Below are positions 48,471 through 59,460 of a stretch of 64,000 nucleotides of DNA, in pieces (position 1 is the stretch's first letter; every line of letters starts with the position of its first letter). Origin of the DNA: Gerris lacustris (lineage: Eukaryota > Arthropoda > Insecta > Hemiptera > Gerridae); NCBI GenBank assembly GCA_951217055.1, contig OX578279.1, forward strand, positions 39,271,610 to 39,335,609, given 5' to 3'. The position numbers and the translations under genes were made by a program. The notes beneath the pieces were generated by a model. That model was not told the DNA's origin. It made no database searches and saw nothing but the letters and a program-made list of their open reading frames with translations.

Positions 48471-49535
48471 CTGCTCTGAAAATAATTTGCACGAATAGGT
48501 GACTAGAAATCCCCATTATCAAGCGTAATCCTTTCCTTTCTGCGAATTATTCTATTGTAATAAAATCCTTATTCTAATCTCCACAACCATAGCAAGTTCC
48601 TCCGTTTTACCGCCGACGGATTTATATCCCCAACCGCGTTTACCTGCTCAAACCACCCACCCCCTAGATACAGAATATGTATAATGATATTTCATTTTTT
48701 TGCGAATCCTCTTAAAAATTTTCCATTTTGGAGTCACATCTAAAAATTAAAATTGAAAAATTATATGTCCAAGTTCAATGCATGGGCAAATGTGAAATTT
48801 CGTATACGAGGTTTTGAATAATACGGTTTTGACTTTTAATGTATTAATTTACTGTGTTCCAAACTTTTTTATTTCTTAGCTGTTATGTTTTGCAAACGCC
48901 CATAACAGCTATAGCGAATACATAAATAAAATATTAATTTTAATTATTATGGAAACATTGGTGTCCAAACATTTTTTGTTTCTCAGCTGCGCCCTTCCTG
49001 ATTTCTTGTTGCTCCAAGGGCGCCCTTCGTCAAATTCATTTAGTAAACTATAATAGGTGTTTAATTAACCCATTCAATTGCATTATTTTCCAAAACTTTT
49101 TTTTATCTCTTAGCGTCCATGCTGATTCTTCTCGCTCCAAAGACGCCCTACGCAAGACTATAACCATAACAGCTACACACTTTGCAAGTATTAGCGAATA
49201 TATAAATATTTCAGTAATCACTGGATTAATTGAGATGGCTTTCCAATCTTGTATGATACTGGGCGCCCTCGATAATATCTGTTGTTCTAATGGCGCCCTT
49301 CGTCAAATTTATTTAGTCGACTTTAAAAGGTGTAAATTAATCCATTCAACTTGAATTATTTTCTAAATATTATGTTCCTTGGCGCCCTTGCTCCAAAGGC
49401 GCCCTACGCAAGACTATAACAATAACAGCTACACACTTTGCAAGTATTAGCGAATATATAAATATTTCAGTAATTACTGGATTAATTGAGATGGGTTTTC
49501 AATCTTGTTTTTTATCAATTCATTTAGTCGACTTT
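48471..49535. repeat. Tandem repeats in the subterminal region of the hAT element
   Basis: Units of about 280 bp with markers GGCGCCCTTCGTCAAATT, TTAATCCATTCAA, AGACGCCCTACGCAAGACTA and GCTACACACTTTGCAAGTAT recur near 49010-49210, 49300-49460 and, after the foldback, near 50790-50940. The unit boundaries are loose. Confidence 0.65.
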
Positions 49536-50786
49536 TAGTCCAGGAAAATAAGGAATAATTGGGGAAATAATTTATAAAGTTTTGAAACTTTGTGAAAACA
49601 CTTTTAAGGGTTGTAGTAGTAAGAAACAGTACAGTTCCCCCCTCTTGAGGGGGCGCATCCCCCCTCCCCCCTCCTTAAAGTCCAAATTATACTTATTTTT
49701 CACTTTTTACGCAAAACGGTTACTTTTTTTAAGAGAAGTGGTATTATCAAAATTATTCCTCACATAATTCTGCACAAAAAAGGTCCTATGCATGTTTTAC
49801 ATACCGTTTTCGAGATATTGTAGTTGGATAGAGATAAAACGTATTTTTGCGAACCAAGATAACTATAAAACAACACTTTTTAATAACCGATTTTAATTAA
49901 ATTGGGATGGTAGGTTATTCTGAGCCCATTTTTGATCCCATATAAGTTTCAACCTTCTGTGCCCATTATTTTATCCTCCACATGCGCACAAACATACATT
50001 TATTTACACCTATATCCTCAGAAGTACTCAACTGATTATTATGAAATTTGGATGGTTTGTCGAAAGTAGTCCGCAGATATCCCCAAATTAATTTAAACCG
50101 TCTGCGCTCTTTACATTTTGATAAATTGATACTTTAATTCATAACACAGACAATAAATTGATCAACAGACAGACAGAAAGGGAGCCAATTTAGAAAATGT
50201 AATGAGCGCAGATGGTTGAAATTAATTTGAGGCTATCTGCGGGCTACTTTTGACAAACCATTCAAATTTCATAATAATCAGTTGAGTACTTTTGAAGATA
50301 TAGCTGTAAAGAAATGTATGTTTGGTTGCATGTGGAGGATAAAATAATGGACGCAGAGGGTTGAAACTTATATGGGATCAACAATGGGCTAAGTATAACC
50401 TTCCATCCCAATTTCATTAAAATCGGAAGTGTTGATTTATAGATATCTTGGTTCGCAAAAATACGTTTTATCTCTATCCAACTACAATATCTCGAAAACG
50501 GTATGTCTCACTTCAAACATGCATAGGACCTTTTTTGTGCAGAATTATGTGAGGAATAATTTTGGTAATAACACTTCTCTTAAAAAAATAAACAGTTTTG
50601 CGTAAAAAGTGAAAAATAAGTATATTTTGGACTTTAAGGAGGGGGGAGGGGGGACGCGCCCCCTCAAGAGGGGGGAACTTTACTGTTTCTTACTACTACA
50701 CCCCTTAAAAGTGTTTTCACAAAGTTTCAAAACTTTATAAATTATTTCCTCCATTTGCAGTTTTTTATACTAATTTGCCTGGACTA
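49536..50786. mobile_element. Foldback element inserted in the hAT transposon
   Basis: This is a palindromic unit of 1.25 kb with arms of about 600 bp: tips TAGTCCAGG and CCTGGACTA, then GGAAATAATTTATAAAGTTT and complement, GTGAAAACACTTTTAAGG, a C/G-rich block (CCCTCTTGAGGGGGCGC), TTCTGCACAAAAAAGG, AACGGTATGT and an R1-like portion. The centre is near 50170. TTT flanks both tips. The paralogous hAT repeat at about 49322-49335 reads GTCGACTTTAAAAGG without the insert, so this is a direct empty-site comparison supporting a TTT duplication. It encodes no protein. Confidence 0.88.
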
Positions 50787-51699
50787 TTTAAAAGGAGTAA
50801 ATTAATCCATTCAATTTGAATTATTTTCTAAATATTATGTTCCTTGGCGCCCTTGCTCCAAAAGCGCCCTTAGACTATAGCAATAACAGTTACACACTTT
50901 GCAAATATCTGTTGTTCTAATGGCGCCCTTTGTCAAATCGTTCAAAAAATTAAAAATGGAAATGAAATATGGAACACTTTTAATATTTCGCCTGCCTTCC
51001 TTTCTGGGGACGTTTTGCGCAAATTTTAGCACTTGCACTTTATTTTTTGCAGAACAAAATAAAAAAAGGCTAGCTCGGCGCGGGCGCCCCCTTCAACCCG
51101 GCGCCCGGGGCAGACTGCCCCCCCCCCCCCCCCTAGATCCGTCACTGGGGATAAGAAGCCATCCCACCTCCTACGACAAATGAAAGACCTGGCTGGAGGT
51201 AAAATAAGCGACGAAGTCCTTAAATCAATATGGCTCCAGCGCCTACCCACCCAATCAGTCCAATCTTAGCCGTTAGCAAGGAAGATGTTACAACTATCGC
51301 GGAAATGGCAGACCGTATACTCGACGTAAAAGGCGGACAATCTATAGACGCGATCGTGAACGCGGTTCAACAAACAAGTAACTTACCTTCAACGGGAATA
51401 TTAGCTGAATCTTTAGCCGACATTTTAAAAGAAATGTCATCTCTTAAATTAGAAGTGGCACAACTTAGAAGTAGAACCCAATATCGACCCTATTATGAAA
51501 ATAATTACCGTGGTAGACAATCGAATTCTAGAAACAGAAGTTCATCACCTGAGTCAAAACAAAACGATTTCTGCTACTATCATAGAAGTTATGGTAAAGA
51601 AGCAAGGAAGTGCTAAAAGCCATGTAGTTTTAATAAAGAAAAAACTAGGACGCTCGCCACAGTCAATGGCTGCTGTGGCAGGTAACCAAAAAAAGCCGA

Positions 51700-53570
51700 T
51701 TATTCATCAAAGATAAGAATTCGGCTATGCAATTTTTAATTGATTCGGGAGCTGATCTTTCAGTTGTTCCTACTAACCAAAAATTCAACATACGACCAAC
51801 CACACCAGACTCTTCGCGGCAAACGGTTCAATAATCAAAACATACGGCATAACAACACTGACACTTGACATAGGACTAAGAATAAGAAGATCGTTCACAT
51901 GGTCATTTATTATAGCTAAAGTGTCTAAACCAATAATAGGAGCCGAATTTTTAAGCAAAAACGGACTGATTATAGACTTACAAAATTCAAAATTAATTGA
52001 CAACTATACTACATTATCTACGACTGGTGACAGAATACAAACACCACCTATAAGTATTAGGGTAGTAAAACAAGTAGACAAATATTATGAACTTCTTAGA
52101 CAATATCCAGAATTACTATGTGAGGAAACAACTTTCAAAAACGGCGCAAAACACACAACAACACACTATCTACAGACTAAAGGACCACCTATTTATCAAC
52201 GATTTCACAGAATCGATGCTCAGCGATAAAACGATGCAAAGAAGGCTTTCGATGAGATGATCGCTCAAGGGATCTGCAGACCATCACGCAGAAGTTGGGC
52301 AAGTCCGCTCTACATGGTGAAGAAAAAGAACAACGAATGGAGGCCATGCGGGGACTATAGACTACTCAACTCTACTACCATCCCAGACAGGTATCCCTTG
52401 CCTCACATTTAGGGCATAACATCTATGCTAGACGGGGCAACCATATCTTCGTGTATCGACTTACGAAAGGCATACCACTAAATCCCGTTGGACCGAAAGA
52501 CGTAGAAAAAAAACCATAATAACACCCTTGGGGCTCTTCGAGTTCCTAAGGATGCCTTTCGGCCTAAGAAACGCTAACGCGGCACAAACTTTTCAGCGAC
52601 ACATCCGACAGGTGCTAGCAGGTTTAGACTTCGTACACCCCTACCTAGACGACATCTTAGTCGCGTCAAAAAATGAAAAAGATTATATGGAGCACTTAAA
52701 AGTACTCTTCGAGCGACTACGAGAGTATGGCACAACAATCAAAGCAAGCAAATGCACATTTGGACAAGCAGAAGTGACTTTCCTGGGACATAAAATCAGC
52801 GCAGATGGAGTGCACCCCCTCCCTAATAAGATAGAGGCTGTAATAAAGTTCCAAAACCACAAACAATAGAAGAACTACGACGATTTTTTGGGTTGCTTAA
52901 CTTTTATCACCACTTCATCAGAAACACGACTGACATATTTCAGGAAAAGACAATACAGTAGCCGACTACCTATCGTGACTAGAGGAAATAATTACGACTC
53001 ACATAATAAATTACGATACACTCGCAAAATTACAACAGTCACTACAAAAAATTTTAAAAGATGATAGAGTAAAATGTCATCTCGCATTGACAGACATCCC
53101 GAAGTCTAGACACAAAATTGATTGTACTCCCGATGGAAGACCGTACATCCTCGAAACCCTTCGAAAAACAGCGTTCGAATCGATCCACAACTTAGCCCAT
53201 ACTGGACGACGTGCAACATCAAAAGCTGTACGACAAAGGTTCTTCTGGCCAAAAATGAATGCAAACATAGCAACATGGGTAAGAACATGCATGGAATGTC
53301 AAAAAAATAAAGTCCATCAGCATACAAAAAGACCACTCAGCAAATTATAAGATGCTCCACGTTTCAGTCACGTCCATGTCAACTTGGTAGGACCACTTCC
53401 ACCATCTAACGGATCTAGGTACATATTAACATGTATAGATAGGTGTACCAGATGGCTAGAGGCCATACCATTGCAAGACATCACAGCTGAGACGGTGGCT
53501 GAAGCATTTTTTACAAATTAGATATCTAGATTCAGATTCAGATGTCCGGAAACCGTAACAAGCGATCAAG
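51700..53570 (+). pseudogene. pol: Gypsy pol (protease, reverse transcriptase, integrase), deleted
   Basis: Protease: FLIDSGADLSVVPTNQ near 51730-51780. Reverse transcriptase: from about 52130, with [36 protein letters not shown], then FLRMPFGLRNANAAQTFQR and the catalytic HPYLDDILVAS (YxDD, about 52640), ending with VTFLGHKISADGV and RRFLGLLNFYHHF near 52920. At about 52945 the sequence jumps to DNTVADYLS, so the end of the reverse transcriptase and nearly all of RNase H are gone. Integrase: NYDTLAKLQQS, zinc motif HNLAH ... CMEC (53190-53300), then [20 protein letters not shown] and TVTSDQERHF. The first catalytic Asp (HVDxxGP in relatives) reads Asn. Several stops and shifts occur. The 3' end abuts the LTR remnant at 53583. 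Confidence 0.9.
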
Positions 53571-53646
53571 AAAGGCATTTCGAAAAAAATAAGTCTTTAT
53601 TCTAAGTTTAAGAGATCCCTCTGCCTTGCCGCACATATATATACCT

Positions 53647-53845
53647 TGGAAACAGGAGATCCTGTTTCGATTTTTGACACCGGCAAACCCCTACGCTCGG
53701 TGTTCAACCAGCGTCTTGATTTAAATGAGTAGCTTAAGTAAATTGGCGTCCATCCGTTTGCGAATGGCAATTATTTGGTTTTTAAACCTGATGGAGCGAC
53801 ATACCATCCCCGTGGCATCCATCACATATGTAGTTGTATATGCAT
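53647..53845 (+). mobile_element. Decayed copy of the tRNA-Asp SINE
   Basis: Starts in the tRNA-like anticodon-to-B-box part (CAGGAGATCCTGTTTCGATT), then CTACGCTCGGTGTTCAACC, AAATTGGCGTCCATCCG, GCGAATGGCAA and GGAGCGACATACCATCCC. These align in order with 20025-20220. The 5' part is missing. It begins 14 bases after the Gypsy LTR end. Confidence 0.75.
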
Positions 53846-54607
53846 TTTGTTAAAGAACAATAACGTAATATCTACAGATCAAATTAGATAGAAATTTAGC
53901 AATTTGTGTAGCTGAACAATAAAATACCTTGAGTAGATTAAAGTGTTAGAACGAGAAAGCCTTGTACGAGCCAAATAATCACGATAGAAATTACATCTAC
54001 CATATAAATATCAATAGTAACACAAGTACTTTATTTGAGGAAAGATCTTATGAGGCTTTCCACTCACAGTCAGTCCTTTCGTAACAGGACCATACTATCG
54101 ACATTTATTACAATGTTTCAAGAAAAGGACTTCAGTTAAGAATCATAAACATAACATTAGTCGTGATTGAACAGCAAATGATAATACAGATTGACCAAGC
54201 TAAGATGCGCGCTTTGAAGCCCTATAAATTAAGAAAAATTCAAAATATTTGGTTTATATACATTGTTAAACATTAATTATTGGTTTCCTACTTCTGGATT
54301 GCAACTATTAATGACTTAATTGTTAATATTTAGAGGAAAAAATAAAAATAAAAAATAATAATAAAAGAACAAATTGGATTTAAAATAAACTTGATTTTAT
54401 AAAATATAATATGCTGCATAAATAATGATCCAAAATTGTGTTTATTATTAGTATTTGCTTTGTTGGGTTGTTGGAAAATTATATAAAAAAATTTAAATTT
54501 ACTTTTAAGGCCATTACTAAATTAAGGTTTATTTAGTAATCGACTCAACTCTAACGGCATTTGAAATATTGTCAAGACTGTTTAATGCCTAGCGAGTACT
54601 TACTAGT
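53846..54607. other. Unannotated
   Basis: AT-rich; nothing recognised. Confidence 0.4.
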
Positions 54608-54781
54608 TTAAGCTGCTATATACGTTGCGGTATACCTGACAGGTAAACCTGAGCGTGTGTGCTACCAAATTATGAAATAACTGCACATTTATGATAGCAC
54701 AGGCGCTTCAGTTCACCTGTGCAGGTTACCTGCACAGGTTTACCTGTCAGGTATGCCGTAACGTATATATGCCCGGCTTTA
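54608..54781. mobile_element. 174-bp MITE with about 45-bp inverted repeats
   Basis: Arms 54608-54652 and 54736-54781 share TATATACGTT, CGGTATACCTGACAGG and TAAACCTG. The right tip GCCCGGCTTT is the same decamer as the ends of the MITE at 26666-26858; the left tip has decayed (AAGCTG). A further palindrome (ACCTGTGCAGGTTACC) lies inside. Confidence 0.75.
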
Positions 54782-57700
54782 GATATAATTTGTTGTTTTA
54801 ACTGTGGATAAAAATAATGTGTATTCAACCTCAGGCAGTATTTAACATTTATTGTTAACTATAACTTTCCAAAAGAAAAGAAGAAATATTAGGTGTGCGA
54901 TAAATTGCGTATGAGAGCGCGGGACTCTCAGAGAAGTGGACTGTAGATTGCTATGAATGGAAAGAAGAGTGACTTGAAAGTAGATGAATAATTAAATAAA
55001 AGATAGATTGAATAATAATTAAATAATAACATATTTATATAAAGATAGGCGAGTCTGTGTAAATGTGTATGAATGTGATGTATGTGTGTTTACTCATATA
55101 TATTAAGTAAAAAAAAAGCGAGACTACGGTATATCAATAATTGTGTATATAGATAAATGTGAGAAAGGTAGCGCTCCTGAAAGACGCTACTACCAGACTG
55201 ATTGAAAAAGATAAAAAGGAAAGGAACTTTGGAATCTCCCACTATAAACTATCAAAACAAAAGAAAAAATTATCTAAGAAAAAGATAAACACAAACATTA
55301 GGTATAACCCGAAAGATTATAAGGACATTATATTTTAAATATACACAAATCTTGAATGTTTTACAAACTCCAAATCTAAATCTCAAATTTTTAGTTCTCT
55401 TAGTTTAAGTTTACTAGTATGGGAATCTGCTACTAAGGTCAGTGAACTGAGACTTTAATTAGGCAGTAAAAATTTATTATTCTAGTTTCTTCTTAGTTTC
55501 GCGACGCAGGTTAATGTAATCTTCATCACGTCGCAGGTTAATCTTTATCCATGTCAGCTAGTTATGCGTGGATTCATACGAAGTATAAAACATTTCATTC
55601 CATTCAACTGTACTTGAACAACTGTAATATTAAAACCTTTTTTCTTGAAGTGGATGTTTTAGATGAGCTTTATCTTTAAAGTTCCGAAGCATTGTTAATC
55701 TCTGCTTCTATGGCAAATTTAAATCTTAAAATGTCTGAGAAAAAGAGCTAAGGAACTTTCTTCTCTTAACAGGGTAAAAAGTATTATGCGATACCATCAT
55801 AAGATTATCAAAGAAAAAGGGAAAAAATCTTTAAAATTACGGCAAGAAGTATAACCGTGTTTATGAATTCATAGAGCTAAAGTAGTTTAACGTTAGTTCA
55901 AATTTTTACCGCTGGATGACAGTATAATGTAAAAGTTTCTTTTTTCACGTCTTCGTCCTGGATGTTGTTCAATACTTCATCCAGGTTCATTTTTTTCTCT
56001 TGGATTTTATACCAAAGAAGAAGAAAAAAAGCTCTGTTAATTATGGATGAGACGTAGCTTGGAGTGTTGTAGGAAGAAGTTCTCATTAGTAAAAGAGTGG
56101 TGGGGGGAGGGCAAGAGTTGTAGGAAGTTTTTAGCTTCATTAAGAAGGGGGACCGGTGGCGCAGCCGCACCTCTAGTGGTAGCTTGTGCCAACTACTATT
56201 GCCCCGAAACAAGGAGCATTGATGGAGCGCCAGTTACATCTGAGTGCAGTTACTTTTATGCTCGTTTGCTACCTCCATGTTTTAATACTCGCTTCTTTCT
56301 CCCCTTCAACCCTCATCCTGTCTTTATACCTTGGAATTTTTTCCCCTGCGTTGCTTCCCTCCTAGCTTCCCCCTCTCCAGTTTAAAAAACACTCAGAGGT
56401 AGCGAGACTAATTACAATCTCCATGTCTTTTTATTTATTCTCCAACCTTCTCCTCTACGTTTTTGTACACATCGTATGTTTACTAAGACAATGGTAGCAA
56501 GAGAAATTTTTGAATAAAGAAAGATGTACGCTTATAATTTAAAACATTTTCCGGGTCTTTCATTAATATGTATTTCTTGCTAAAATTCACCTTATGCTCT
56601 TCTTGTAAAAACGTGTAAATTTTTCATGAGCGGAAAAAAGACAGTTACGTTCAAAGAAACAAAATCTGAGAAAGAAGAATGGGTATTTTTTGCCACCTTA
56701 ACTAAATCTTAATTTACTAATAATATTTACAAATTGGCAGAATATGATAAAATAGTCACAAATCAAAAGAAAATATCACTTGACCTAACAAATGCTAACC
56801 ATATAAAATACTTAGTTTGCAACATATTAAAAAGGATGTTTAAAGAAAACTAGAGAGAGCAACGGCTGGATCTAAGAAAATCAAATCAGAGGCAGAGGAT
56901 ACAGGAAAGAAAGAATCATGCAAATTAAAAAATAATTAACCAGACGGGAGGAAGAACCATGAACCAATTTTAAAGAAGAAAGTAGACATGTCATATAGCG
57001 AGGAAAATAGATGAATCTTGGACAAAAGTTGTGGTATCCATATAGTGACACGAGAGGAATGAAGAAAATCGAGACGAGTGAAGACGGGGCACGACTAGAT
57101 AAGAGTGGCGATAAGGAAGGTCAACGGCACAACCTCAATCCTCAATGTATTTTTCAGACTTAGTTTTCACCAGTGTAACCCTTGATTTTTGTTTTATAGC
57201 AGAATATTGTCACATTCTAAAATGTATTTTTGTCATTTAATATTAAAAAATCAATCTTTTAACAACCCTTTTAACTAAGCAATTTCTTTTTTCAAATCCA
57301 ATGCTATACAAGTTTTTGTATCTTTACAAGAAAAGTTTATAATTAGTATTATTAAAAGTTTTTTTATTTCCTTCCAAATAGAAAATTGAAGGAAAACCCC
57401 CGTCAGTGAACTTAATTTCGATAAGCATAGAAATAACGGATTTTAATTAAAAAATAATAAGTGTATAAAAAAAGAGTTGGTAGGAGAGATCCGGAAAGTA
57501 GCCAAAATATTTTTTCTTTTAAGTTTTTTTTGTCTTTTTCCCTCAAGGAGCTTAATTAATTTTCAATTAACGTTCTGAACGTCTAAGAAATTCTTCTTTA
57601 ACTAACTAGTCCAAGTCAGTTTATAAAGAAAGGCCTTAAGTGACAAATTTAAAGGCTGTATGCTTCTAATTTATTTCAAAACTGACTTCTACTTTAAATA

Positions 57701-58576
57701 AAAAAATTAAAAACATAATGATAAGAAAATTCGATTTTAATATTAATACTTCGAAGTTTTACGTTTATGATTTTCTGATTCCAAACAAGTGGTTTATATA
57801 AAAAATGTCAGCCTGTCATCTGCGCAGTTGATTGGGGGTTTAAACTACTAAACCGATATCAATAAAATTTGGTATTTACTGAAATTGAATGAAAATTAAA
57901 GAATTCAATGGAATGTTTGTGGTTTTTTTTTTTTTAAATCGCTTAGTTAAACAACAAAATGTATGTATAATAAACATAAATACACTCAAACACACACAAT
58001 GTATATATAATTTGTTTAATATATATGAGTAGGAGAGCAACAGTGAGTTTGTTTAAGTTTAATTGTCCTTGCACTATAAGATGAAAGATATTTAAAAGGT
58101 GTGTTGGATTCTCCTTTAGATATGAACTTTTACTGAGAGGCAGGTACCTAGGGTTTCACTACAGATACAAAACTCCAGCTTGGTTAACCATCCTTTGTTA
58201 AAACTTTAACTTTCTTATCAGGTTAGCTTTACTATAGTCTTCTAGATGTGAGTTCCCTCTTATCACTGTGTACTTAGCGTTCTACCTCTTTTTACTATTA
58301 TCAATATAAAAGTTATTATAGTCTGCTTTCTGATTTCAAAGCTTTCTGTGTTAAATTGTTAATTATAGTGAATAATTTTAAAGAAAACCATTAAATCTAC
58401 AGAGTTACTAAAACCTTAAATAAACCCGAGGATGCGGTGAGTTCATGTTTTACCCAGAACTACCATGTTCGACAGTAAGAAAAAAAACACAGGGATGTAC
58501 ATACTTGCATCCAAGTACTTTTTAGAGTTTCGTGGGTTATTTAGCATATACCTACTTCTTCTTCTTTAAATTTAAT
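54782..58576. other. Unannotated
   Basis: No gene recognised. It includes a GC-richer patch at 56060-56390 with open frames on both strands (about 104-112 codons). These show no domain and no splice context. A GGTTTAAACTACTAAACCGA and CAATAAAATTTGGTATTTAC segment at about 57840 is a typical dispersed-repeat phrase. Confidence 0.4.
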
Positions 58577-58927
58577 AATATGAAGTTATGATGGCCGGTG
58601 AGGTGTAAAAAGATATAAACTCAGAAGTTATTTCATTTATGTAGAGACGTTTCGACTCATAGAAGAGTCGTCTTCAGTCAATTTATTTCTAATTTTTGGT
58701 GATAGCGTTAAAATATTACATCTGCCTCCGTAGGAGAGCGTCTTAGTTTCAGTTCAAATTTTTTATAATTTAATAGTTATTAATTAAATTAATATTACAT
58801 AATAATAATAATCTATATCCAAACCTTAAATAAAACAAACAAAACAATATAACAATTAGAAATTGTCTCTACATAAATGAAATAACTTCTGAGTTTATAT
58901 CCTCACCGTCCATCATAACTTCATATT
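58577..58927. mobile_element. 351-bp MITE with about 65-bp inverted repeats
   Basis: The left arm from AATATGAAGTTATGATGG and the right arm ending CCATCATAACTTCATATT match through GGTGAGG, AAACTCAGAAGTTATTTC and ATTTATGTAGAGAC. A small hairpin, GACTCATAGAAGAGTC, lies at about 58652-58670. No coding content. Confidence 0.85.
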
Positions 58928-59020
58928 GTACATGAAAATAGGGTGTACTCTTAAATTAATTTTAATTTAACTCATTGTTCTTTATATTCTGAAAAAAAAA
59001 AGATTTACCCATCCCGCCGA

Positions 59021-59160
59021 GCTATATAAAAGTAAAAAATCGGGTACGGGGTACCTCGGAACTTTTCCTCACTTCAGAGGCCACTAAAGTGGCCTCTCCT
59101 GCTGCTTCGCAGCAGGAGGAAGCAGCATTGGACGTGGTCAGTACTTGGATGGGTGACCGT
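59021..59160 (+). repeat. Two abutting hairpins followed by a 5S-rRNA-like segment
   Basis: A TATA-like GCTATATAAAAG lies at 59021-59032. A perfect 10-bp hairpin (AGAGGCCACT AA AGTGGCCTCT, 59076-59097) is followed with no gap by a perfect 8-bp hairpin (CCTGCTGC TTC GCAGCAGG, 59098-59116). Then at 59131-59159 GACGTGGTCAGTACTTGG and ATGGGTGACCG match the 3' half of eukaryotic 5S rRNA including the internal C-box region. The rest of 5S is missing, so this is a 5S-derived repeat (SINE3-like or a captured fragment), not a 5S gene. Confidence 0.65.
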
Positions 59161-59460
59161 TCTGAACTAACTGGTTTATTATCATTCTTAAAAAAAAACC
59201 TTATTTTTAATACGGATATTTTATTTAATTATTTGAAGTTTGGCGGTATTTTGACAGATGTAAACAAACTTTGACGTCATCAAAATTATCGCACTAATAA
59301 ATAATTATATTCGCTTATACCTTTTAAACTAATTAATGGAATTTCATCGGGTTTTCTATATTTGTTCCTTAATTTTTTCCGGTTCCAACGTTATGCTATA
59401 TGTCAAAAACCTATTTATACTTTCAGTATTATTAACCGTCAAAGTTTAAAAATTCAAAAA

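Larger units (their letters stand above)
46919..51147 (-). mobile_element. hAT transposon (ZMYM1-like transposase) inserted in Gypsy gag
   Basis: The terminal inverted repeats are a perfect 15 bp, CAGTGACGGATCTAG at 46919 and its complement ending at 51147. The flanking 8-bp duplication GGGATAAG (46911-46918 and 51148-51155) is perfect and lies within the gag frame. The 8-bp duplication and the CAGTG tip are diagnostic of the hAT superfamily. Just inside both ends lie CACCCGGGGC-type words and a long C run. The minus strand carries a broken transposase (47230-48470). The right half contains subterminal tandem repeats with GGCGCCCT words and hosts a foldback insertion. Confidence 0.93.
46772..51616 (+). 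pseudogene. gag: Gypsy gag, interrupted by hAT element
   Basis: The first part starts at ATG 46772 (MLEYVSDIVSIPPACGKYDS, later KILNEIQLGDK) and runs to the hAT insertion at 46919. The second part resumes at 51148 with the duplicated target GGGATAAG. It continues with KPSHLLRQMKDLAGGKIS and LKSIWLQRLP, a small frameshift near 51265, then ILAVSKEDVTTIAEMADRIL and a C-terminal DFCYYHRSYGKEARKC knuckle-like motif. LLRQMK, LWLQRLP and AEMADK-type motifs are hallmarks of this insect Gypsy gag. Gag would form the particle shell. The insertion and frameshift make it inactive. Confidence 0.88.
46607..53633 (+). mobile_element. Decayed Gypsy-type LTR retrotransposon, split by hAT insertion
   Basis: A 50-51-bp sequence (AAAAAAATAAGTCTTTATTC, then TAAGTTTAAG and a GCCGCA end) occurs at 46607-46656 and 53583-53633. 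These are the 3' ends of the two LTRs. After the first copy, TAAATTGGTGACCCCGGTG is the expected position and look of a tRNA primer-binding site. The 5' LTR start was not fixed; it probably lies between 46300 and 46440. A polyadenylation signal AATAAA is at about 46579. Between the LTR ends come gag, protease, reverse transcriptase and integrase in the Gypsy order, with two large internal deletions (RNase H region and integrase C terminus plus most of the 3' LTR). The gag gene is interrupted by a 4.2-kb hAT element. Confidence 0.88.

Noticed and set aside
55898..56385. Opposed open frames of 104 and 112 codons
   Set aside because: No recognisable motif, mutually overlapping, and no splice signals of note. 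I could not support either.
59131..59159. 5S rRNA gene
   Set aside because: Only about 29 bases of the 3' half match. The 5' half, including the A box, and the terminator are absent.
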